Source of the DNA: VRUE01 sp963728045
GTDB taxonomy: Bacteria; Actinomycetota; Thermoleophilia; Solirubrobacterales; 70-9
Assembly (NCBI GenBank): GCA_963728045.1
Contig: CAVSIE010000004.1
Coordinates: 62,001 to 126,000, forward strand
DNA length: 64,000 nucleotides
Reading direction: 5' to 3'
The notes under the pieces were generated by a model. That model searched no databases. It was not told the origin of the DNA and worked only from the letters and a program-made list of their open reading frames with translations. Shown in pieces: positions 58,309 through 64,000 of the stretch (the stretch's first letter is position 1; each line of letters starts with the position of its first letter). The position numbers and the translations under genes were made by a program.

Positions 58309-59091
58309 GTGACGAAGGCTCGGATAGACGCGGTCCTGGCCGACCAGGGCCTTTTCTCGTCGCGCACGGCCGCGGCTGGGGCGGTTCGCGCCGGCGAAGT
58401 GCGGATCGGCGCCGACGGCCCGGTTGCCCTGCGGCCGAGCCAGCTCGTCGAGCCTGAGGCACAGCTGGTGGTGGACACAGGACCTCGCTTCGTCTCGCGC
58501 GGGGGGGTCAAGCTCGACAACGCGCTCGGGGCGCTCGGGGTCGACGTCGCCGGGCGCGACTGCCTCGACGTCGGCGCCTCGACCGGCGGCTTCACCGACT
58601 GCCTGCTCCAGCGCGCCGCCGCCGGGGTCGCGGCCGTCGACGTGGCCTACGGCCAGCTCGACCTGAGACTGCGCGAAGACCCGCGGGTGACGGTGATCGA
58701 GCGGCTCAACGCCCGCGAGCTCGACCGCGGCGATCTTCCCTTCGAGGCCTCGCTGGCGACGATCGACGTCTCCTTCATCTCGTTGGCCAAGGTGCTGCCG
58801 GCCGTCGCCCGCTGCCTGGCGCCCGGGGGCGAGGTGCTGGCGATGGTAAAGCCGCAGTTCGAGCTGGGGCGCGAGCGGGTCGGTCGCGGGGTGGTTCGCG
58901 ATGCGGCCGACCGTCGTGAGGCCGTCCTCGGCGTGGCGCACGCCGTCCGCGAGCTGGGTCTGCCGGTGAGGGGGTTCGCTCCCTCGGGCCTGCCGGGGCC
59001 GAAGGGCAATATCGAGACGTTCGTCTGGGCCGGCGGCGAGGGCGAGGGAGTCGCGGACCTCCAGGCCGCCCTCGAGGAGGTGGATGCCTGA
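58309..59091 (+). CDS. tlyA: TlyA family rRNA (cytidine-2'-O)-methyltransferase
   Basis: 260 residues, GTG start. An N-terminal S4 RNA-binding domain (RIDAVLADQGLFSSRTAAAG) is joined to a Rossmann methyltransferase with the SAM motif CLDVGASTGGFTDCLLQ, VDVAYGQLDLRLRED and the catalytic lysine region MVKPQFELGRERV. TlyA methylates 16S C1409 and 23S C1920, which affects capreomycin sensitivity in mycobacteria. One-base overlap with nadK. The tlyA-nadK-recN order is conserved in actinobacteria. Confidence 0.93.
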   Translation: MTKARIDAVLADQGLFSSRTAAAGAVRAGEVRIGADGPVALRPSQLVEPEAQLVVDTGPRFVSRGGVKLDNALGALGVDVAGRDCLDVGASTGGFTDCLLQRAAAGVAAVDVAYGQLDLRLREDPRVTVIERLNARELDRGDLPFEASLATIDVSFISLAKVLPAVARCLAPGGEVLAMVKPQFELGRERVGRGVVRDAADRREAVLGVAHAVRELGLPVRGFAPSGLPGPKGNIETFVWAGGEGEGVADLQAALEEVDA

Positions 59092-59942
59092 TGGCCGAGC
59101 GCGTCGCCGCCCTGATCACCCACTCGCACCCGCCGGCCGCGACCGAGGCCGTCGCGGTTGCCACCGCCGCTGCCCGCGAGGCGGGCTGGCGCCTCGTCGC
59201 GACCCCCGAGGAGCTGGCCAAGCACGGGGACGCCGCCGCCGGCATCGAAGAGGTGGGGTCGCTCCCGGTCAGCCCGGACCTCTGCCTCGTGCTCGGTGGC
59301 GACGGCTCGATCCTCTACGCGCTACGCAGCTTCGCCCGCACCGGGGTGCCGGTGTTCGGCGTCAACTTCGGCACTGTCGGCTTTCTCGCCGCGGTCGAGC
59401 GCGATGAAGCCGAGCAGGGGATCAGGCGCGCCCTTGGGGGAGAGATCGAGACGATCGACCTGCCTGCGCTCACGGTCGTGGTCGGCAATGAGGAGCGCGT
59501 CTCCTTCAACGACGTCAGCTTCAGTCGCCGCCCCCAGGACCGGGTCGCCGAGCTGAGCTACCGGATCGCCGGCGAAGAGGTCGGACATGTGCGCTGCGAC
59601 GGGCTCGTCGCCGCCACTCCCGCCGGCTCGACCGGCTACAACCTCGCCAATCAGGGCCCGATCCTCGCCTGGGGGGTGGAGGGGTACGTGGTCTCCTACA
59701 TCTCGCCGCACTCGTTGACCGCGCGCGCCCTCGTCGTCGCGCCGGGTGACGTGCTCACCGTCGGCAACGCAGCGGGCCGCGAGCCGGTCGACATCGCGGT
59801 CGACGGCGTCCAGCTCTGTGAGATGGAGCCAGGCGCGGCGATGGAGGTGCGCTTCGCCAAGGGAGCCGGGCGCCTCGCTCAGCTGCCGGGGACGAGCTTC
59901 TACCACCGCATCCGCGAGAAGTTTGGGCACCTCGCCGTCTAG
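59091..59942 (+). CDS. nadK: NAD kinase
   Basis: 283 residues. The diacylglycerol-kinase-like core has VLGGDGSILYALRSFA (GGDG), VNFGTVGFLAAVE (usual GNLGFL), FNDVSFSRRP (NE/D motif), CDGLVAATPAGSTGYNLANQGP, and ISPHSLTARALVVAPGD. It makes NADP from NAD and ATP or polyphosphate. It starts at ATG 59091, overlapping the tlyA stop. Confidence 0.95.
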   Translation: MAERVAALITHSHPPAATEAVAVATAAAREAGWRLVATPEELAKHGDAAAGIEEVGSLPVSPDLCLVLGGDGSILYALRSFARTGVPVFGVNFGTVGFLAAVERDEAEQGIRRALGGEIETIDLPALTVVVGNEERVSFNDVSFSRRPQDRVAELSYRIAGEEVGHVRCDGLVAATPAGSTGYNLANQGPILAWGVEGYVVSYISPHSLTARALVVAPGDVLTVGNAAGREPVDIAVDGVQLCEMEPGAAMEVRFAKGAGRLAQLPGTSFYHRIREKFGHLAV

Positions 59943-60000
59943 GAGCGCGATCTCCCTGCACAGGCGGGGTCAGTCCGATTCCGCTGCTACTTAAGAGCCC

Positions 60001-61683
60001 ATGCTGAGAGAGCTGCGGATCGAGAACCTGCTCTTGATCGAGAGGGCGGAGCTGCGGCTCGGCGCAGGGCTGAACGCGATCACGGGGGAGACCGGGGCGG
60101 GGAAGACAGTGCTGGCGCACTCACTCGACCTGCTGATGGGCGGCAAGGCCAGGCCGCAGATAGTCCGGCCCGGGGCGGAGGAGGCCTGGGTCGAGGGGGT
60201 GTTCGACCTGCCGGAAGGACTGTTGAAGGAGCCCGAGATGGAGGAGCTGGCCGAGCGGCTGCCGGAGGGGGCTGAGGAAGTCGTGCTCGGCCGCCGCGTC
60301 TCGGCAGGCGGGCGGACCAGCGCCTTCGTCGCCGGCCGCTCCGCCTCTGCTGGTGACCTGAAGCTGCTGGGCGGGCGGCTGCTCGCCTTCTATGGGCAGC
60401 ACGAGCACCGCAAGCTGACGCTCGCCTCGGCCCAGATGGAGGTGCTGGACGGCTTTGCCGGGCCGGCCCACCTGGAGCTGCGCCAGCACTACCGCGAGGC
60501 GCACCGGGAGTGCGCCCGGCTCGAGGCTGAGCTGGCGGAGCTGCGCGAGCAGGACGGCTCGCGCGAGCGCGACCTGGACCTCTATCGCTACGAGCTGTCC
60601 GAGATCGAGGCGGCTGCACCCGATCCGGCCGAGGAGGCGGATCTCTCGGTGGAGCGCGAGCGCCTGCGTCACTCCGAGGGCCTGCGTGAGGCTGCGGCCG
60701 GGGCGCAGGCGGGCATCGCCGGCGCTGAGGAGGACGGCGGCGGCGCTTCGGCTTCGCTCGCTCAGGCCGAGGCTCTGCTCCAGGGCGTCGCCGGGGTCGA
60801 CGCCGAGCTCGACTCGATCGGCGAGCGGCTCGGTGCCCTCGCGCTCGAGCTGGGCGACGTCACCGCCGAGCTGCGCGGCTACCTGGAGGGGATCGAGGCC
60901 GACCCGGAGCGGCTGGCGGCGGTCGAGGAACGACTCGACTCGCTGGAGCGGCTGAAGCGCAAGCACGGCGGCAACATCGAGTCGGTGCTGGCGCACGCGG
61001 AGCGCTGTCGGGCGGAGGTCGAGCGGATCGAGGGCGCGGAGTCGAGAGGCAGCGAGGCGGAGGCAGCGCTGGCCGAGGCCGAGTCGCGGCGGGAGAAGCT
61101 CGGCGAGCGCCTCGCCAAGGGCCGTGCCAAGGCCGCCCCCCCGCTGCAGACCCGGGTGGCCGAGGAGCTGGAGGGCCTGGCGATGCCCGGCGCCGTCCTC
61201 GAGGTCGTCCTCGAGCCCCATCCCGACGGGTTCGGCCCGAGCGGGCGGGAGACGGTTGAGTTGCGGGTCGCGCCGAACCCGGGCATCGAGCCGGCGCCGC
61301 TGCGCGATGCGGCGTCGGGTGGCGAGCTCTCGCGGGTGATGCTTGCCCTGACCGGTCTCGGCGAGGCTGGCGGCCCGGGCGCCCTCGTCTTCGACGAGAT
61401 CGACGCCGGGATCGGTGGCACGACCGCGCGCGCCGTCGGCGAGCGGCTGCGGGCGCTGGGCGAGGCCCGCCAGGTGATCTGCATCACCCACCTGCCGCAG
61501 GTCGCCTCTCTCGCCGAGACCCACTTCCGCCTCGAGAAGGACCTGGCCGGCGAGCCGGCGAGGGCGACGGTGGAGCGTCTCGACGGCGACGCCGTGGTCG
61601 CGGAGATCCGTCGCATGCTCGGCGGCGCGGAAGCTGACGAGGCGGCAACGCGTCACGCTCGAGAGTTGCTGAAGGCCGCTTGA
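60001..61683 (+). CDS. recN: DNA repair protein RecN
   Basis: 560 residues of SMC-like architecture. N-terminal LRIENLLLIERAELRLGAGL, Walker A AITGETGAGKTVLAHSL, a Glu/Arg/Ala-rich coiled coil (about 160-370), ABC signature DAASGGELSRVMLALTG and Walker B ALVFDEIDAGIGGTTARAVG. RecN bridges DNA ends in double-strand break repair, usually under SOS control; I see no clear SOS box upstream. It is followed by copy 2 of the 51-base repeat. Confidence 0.95.
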   Translation: MLRELRIENLLLIERAELRLGAGLNAITGETGAGKTVLAHSLDLLMGGKARPQIVRPGAEEAWVEGVFDLPEGLLKEPEMEELAERLPEGAEEVVLGRRVSAGGRTSAFVAGRSASAGDLKLLGGRLLAFYGQHEHRKLTLASAQMEVLDGFAGPAHLELRQHYREAHRECARLEAELAELREQDGSRERDLDLYRYELSEIEAAAPDPAEEADLSVERERLRHSEGLREAAAGAQAGIAGAEEDGGGASASLAQAEALLQGVAGVDAELDSIGERLGALALELGDVTAELRGYLEGIEADPERLAAVEERLDSLERLKRKHGGNIESVLAHAERCRAEVERIEGAESRGSEAEAALAEAESRREKLGERLAKGRAKAAPPLQTRVAEELEGLAMPGAVLEVVLEPHPDGFGPSGRETVELRVAPNPGIEPAPLRDAASGGELSRVMLALTGLGEAGGPGALVFDEIDAGIGGTTARAVGERLRALGEARQVICITHLPQVASLAETHFRLEKDLAGEPARATVERLDGDAVVAEIRRMLGGAEADEAATRHARELLKAA

Positions 61684-61696
61684 CCGGCGCATAGCC

Positions 61697-61747
61697 GCGT
61701 CCTCGGTCGCTCGCGTGCAGAGCACGCCACGCTCCCTGCGTCCTTGC
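61697..61747. repeat. Copy 2 of the 51-bp intergenic repeat
   Basis: Identical to 41142-41192 except for one A/G difference. It starts 13 bases after the recN stop. It contains the hairpin GCGTGC-AGA-GCACGC. In this copy the outer 17-base arms of copy 1 are absent; GCAGAGC and a downstream GCTCTGC could pair instead. Confidence 0.8.
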
Positions 61748-61792
61748 TCTGCTTGGCCAGGCAGCCTTCAGGACTTGTCGTAACCTGAGCGG

Positions 61793-62983
61793 GTGACCAC
61801 CGCCAGTCGCCGTCGCTTCCCTGCGCTGCTCTCACGGCGCAACGGGGCATCCGCGGAGGAGTCGACCCGAGGCGCGGCGCGGCTCGGAAAGCGCACCAAG
61901 CACCTCGTCAAGCGCCTCGGCCCCGGCGACGTCGCCGTCATCGACCACCTCAACATCGACAGGATCGCGGCCGAGGAGCTGATCGCGACCGGCGTCGGCG
62001 CGGTGCTGAACGCGTCGCCATCCTCCGACGGTCAGTACCCGAACACCGGGCCGCTACTGCTCGCTCGCGCCGGTGTCCTGCTCGTCGACGTCGAGGACGG
62101 CGATCCCTTCGAGCTGCTGCACGATGGCGACGCGGTGACGATCTCTCGCGCTGGCGTCGTCACCGCCGGTAGCGGAGAGCTGCTGCGCGGCCGCAGGCTC
62201 GAGGTCGCTGAGCTCGAGCGCCAGCTCGACGAGCAGCGCGAGCGGGTCGACGAGGCGCTCGCCGAATTCGCCGAGAACACGGTCGCCCACGTCCGCCAAG
62301 AGACAGACCTGCTGACCGGCAGCGTCGAGTTCCCGCCCACCCGCGCCTCCTTCCGCGACCGGCACGTGCTGATCGTCGTTCGCGGCGAGCACCACCGGCG
62401 CGACCTGAAGGCGCTACGCGCCTACATCCGCGACATGCGACCGGTGGTGGTCGCGGTCGACGGCGGCGCCGACGGGGCGCTGGAAGCGGGCCTGAAGCCG
62501 GACCTGATCCTCGGCGACATGGACTCCGCCGGCGACGCGGCGCTCTGCTGCGGAGCCGAGCTGATCGTCCACGCCTATCCCGACGGCCGCGCGCCGGGGC
62601 GCCAGCGGCTGCTGGACATGGGGCTCGAGCACACGGTCCTGCCGGCCGCCGGGACCAGCGAGGACGTGGCGATGCTGATGGCCTACGAGCGCGGCGCGGC
62701 GCTGATCGTCAGCGTCGGCGCCCACTTCAACCTGATCGAGTTCCTCGACCGCAAGCGCGGCGGGATGTCCTCGACCTTCCTCACCCGGCTGCGGATCGGC
62801 GAGCGCCTGGTCGACGCGAAGGGCGTCAGCCGCCTCTACAACCCCGGGACCGGGTACGGCCCAGCTGCACTCTTCCTCGCCGCCTTCGCGATCCTGCTCG
62901 CGGTTCTCGTGATCGCCTCGCCGGCGCTGAACGAGCTCGTCGACTTGATTTGGCTCAAGATCAAGATCTGGCTTGGCCTTTAG
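61793..62983 (+). CDS. steA: SteA-like putative cytokinetic ring protein
   Basis: 396 residues, GTG start. A thiamin-pyrophosphokinase-like core (VVVAVDGGADGALEAGLKPD, LILGDMDSAGDAAL, AAGTSEDVAMLMAYERGAAL) has lost catalytic-type residues, and one or two membrane helices near the C-terminus (about 350-385, AALFLAAFAILLAVLVIASP) complete the SteA pattern. SteA works with SteB in cell division and wall integrity in corynebacteria. Here the two genes lie apart, with a secreted-protein gene between them on the other strand. Confidence 0.87.
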   Translation: MTTASRRRFPALLSRRNGASAEESTRGAARLGKRTKHLVKRLGPGDVAVIDHLNIDRIAAEELIATGVGAVLNASPSSDGQYPNTGPLLLARAGVLLVDVEDGDPFELLHDGDAVTISRAGVVTAGSGELLRGRRLEVAELERQLDEQRERVDEALAEFAENTVAHVRQETDLLTGSVEFPPTRASFRDRHVLIVVRGEHHRRDLKALRAYIRDMRPVVVAVDGGADGALEAGLKPDLILGDMDSAGDAALCCGAELIVHAYPDGRAPGRQRLLDMGLEHTVLPAAGTSEDVAMLMAYERGAALIVSVGAHFNLIEFLDRKRGGMSSTFLTRLRIGERLVDAKGVSRLYNPGTGYGPAALFLAAFAILLAVLVIASPALNELVDLIWLKIKIWLGL

Positions 62984-63000
62984 CGCTGCTTGGCTGAAAG

Positions 63001-63516
63001 CTAGGTCGGCCGTCCGAGGCTCATCACGATGAATTGGACGGTTTTGCCATCGCAGATCGCGGCTCCCTTGCTGAGCTGTTGAAACCAGGCGCCGCGCATG
63101 TACCCCTGCGCTTTGCGGCGTATGGTCATTTCGAAATTGCCGTAACGGCGTGAGTTGCCGTTGAAGCCAAATGAGCCCAAGCCAAGCCGATCGCCATTTG
63201 CGTGGCGCATGCGGAAATAGCCGATCAGGGTCGTCCGTCGTTTGGCTTTTGTGCCCAGCCTTTGACCAGGCGCCTCCGAGGAGTACCACTCGAATGCCGG
63301 CTCGCTGGCGAAAAGAGAGTCGAGCCGCGCGAAGTCGCCACGGTTGAAAGCGGTTACGAACGAGATGAGCGCGGCACGGGTCTCAGCGCTGCTGCAGCTT
63401 GCTTGTTTTGCCGCGGTTGCAGTGCCATCGGCTGTCGCTTGGGTTGAGGTGACCGCAGTGGCGAATGCAAGCACGGCGATCACCAACAGCCTCTGACTCC
63501 CCCGCTCGAGTCGCAT
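63001..63516 (-). CDS. Secreted SnoaL/NTF2-like protein
   Basis: 171 residues with a signal peptide (MRLERGSQRLLVIAVLAFAT, cleavage near TADG). The mature domain starts TRAALISFVTAFNRGDFARLDSLFASEPAF, a typical NTF2-like first helix and turn, and then has mixed strands. Secreted NTF2-like proteins bind or convert small molecules; none is known here. It separates steA from steB and faces both convergently and divergently, so it looks like an insertion in an old pair. Confidence 0.7.
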   Translation of the reverse strand: MRLERGSQRLLVIAVLAFATAVTSTQATADGTATAAKQASCSSAETRAALISFVTAFNRGDFARLDSLFASEPAFEWYSSEAPGQRLGTKAKRRTTLIGYFRMRHANGDRLGLGSFGFNGNSRRYGNFEMTIRRKAQGYMRGAWFQQLSKGAAICDGKTVQFIVMSLGRPT

Positions 63517-63571
63517 GGCAAAAAGCTAACAGGAGAAGTCCAGTGTCAACCCGGCATTAGGCTCTCCGGCG

Positions 63572-64000
63572 ATGGGATACAGCGCCCGCTACCACGCCAC
63601 TTCACTTATCGCGATCTTCGTCGCCTTGGCGATCGGGATCGTGATCGGGGCCGCTCTCGGCGGCGACACGCTCGACGACACTCGCAAAGACCTGGAGCGC
63701 AGCCTCACCGGCAACCTCGAGGACGCTCGCGAGCGCTCCGAGGAGCTGAGCGGCGAGCTGGGCCGCGCCAACGAGTTCGCCGCGAGGGTCTACCCGGCGC
63801 TCACCCGCGACCGGCTGGACGGCCAGCGGATCGGCCTGCTCGCGCTCGGAAATCTGCCCGGCGACGTTCCCGATGAGGTCGAGGAGGCGCTGGGCCCGAC
63901 GGGGGGGAGGCTGGTCGCCGTCGGGGTTGTGCGGGAGCCGATCGACGTTCGCGCCCTCGCCAACGACTTGGAGAGAACCCGTTTTGCCGAGATGGCCGAC
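63572..64000 (+). CDS. SteB/MctB-like copper transporter family protein, 3' partial
   Basis: 143 residues are visible; the gene runs off the right edge. It starts MGYSARYHATSLIAIFVALA, with a membrane helix (about 10-30), then a coiled coil (DDTRKDLERSLTGNLEDARE) and the start of a globular domain (GQRIGLLALGNLPGDV). This is the MctB (mycobacterial copper transport) / SteB architecture (consensus MSxRYHxxSLxAVFLALAxG). The recN-steA-steB order supports the call. Confidence 0.82.
   Translation, partial: MGYSARYHATSLIAIFVALAIGIVIGAALGGDTLDDTRKDLERSLTGNLEDARERSEELSGELGRANEFAARVYPALTRDRLDGQRIGLLALGNLPGDVPDEVEEALGPTGGRLVAVGVVREPIDVRALANDLERTRFAEMAD

Noticed and set aside
1..64000. CRISPR arrays, rRNA operons, intact prophage or complete insertion sequences
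   Set aside because: I saw no regularly spaced repeats, no rRNA signature and no transposase gene. Only an integrase fragment is present.

Overview
The window is a GC-rich chromosomal segment from an actinobacterium, most likely of the Thermoleophilia/Solirubrobacterales type. The evidence is the actinobacterial housekeeping gene order together with several traits I associate with that lineage: a long tandem TetR regulator, many secreted proteins of unknown function, collagen-like proteins, an AroK-AroB fusion, a hydrolase-cyclase fusion and many GTG starts. The lineage call is inference; no rRNA gene is present.

Layout. 1-10 kb is mixed: a surface-anchored cyclase-repeat protein, a nitroreductase, small unknown proteins, a Rho-like protein without a P-loop, glpD facing a tandem TetR regulator across a long perfect palindrome, and a divergent LeuRS-like gene. 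10.2-18.7 kb is a block of exported proteins, including a TTA-codon-rich gene, two very large secreted proteins, a collagen-like protein and a lipoprotein. 19.3-24 kb holds a frame-disrupted threonine synthase, a tRNA(CAT), an M29-like peptidase, a glutamate formimidoyltransferase and an MBL hydrolase.

23.7-40 kb is conserved core: hisS-aspS, a candidate 6S-like RNA, a NifU-like/MnmA fusion, an ECF sigma factor fused to an anti-sigma-like tail, then alaS-ruvX-mltG-aroE-aroC-aroKB-aroQ-pepP with overlapping or near-overlapping genes. The same core resumes as efp-nusB-(xseB-like)-ispA-dxs (46.8-50.9 kb) and tlyA-nadK-recN-steA-(steB/mctB) (58.3-64 kb).

The core is broken by two accessory blocks. 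Block 1 (40.1-46.7 kb, between pepP and efp) has a diguanylate cyclase, LtrA, an SDR, a secreted protein, a hydrolase-cyclase and a DNA methyltransferase with a frameshifted nuclease-like C-terminus. Block 2 (50.9-58.3 kb, between dxs and tlyA) has a collagen-like protein, a chromate transporter, VapBC, an EVE-like protein divergent from a membrane coiled-coil protein, ArsR and integrase remnants, and a coiled-coil CHAT protease with a frame break. It also carries three copies of a short intergenic element whose flanking arms change in compensating ways. Block 2 looks like a decayed integrative element carrying conflict-type genes and is the best place to look for something new.

Three coding regions (thrC, the methyltransferase, the CHAT gene) are each broken by one single-base frame change. 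One of them is a biosynthetic gene, so sequence error in a draft or metagenomic assembly is a serious alternative to true pseudogenization.
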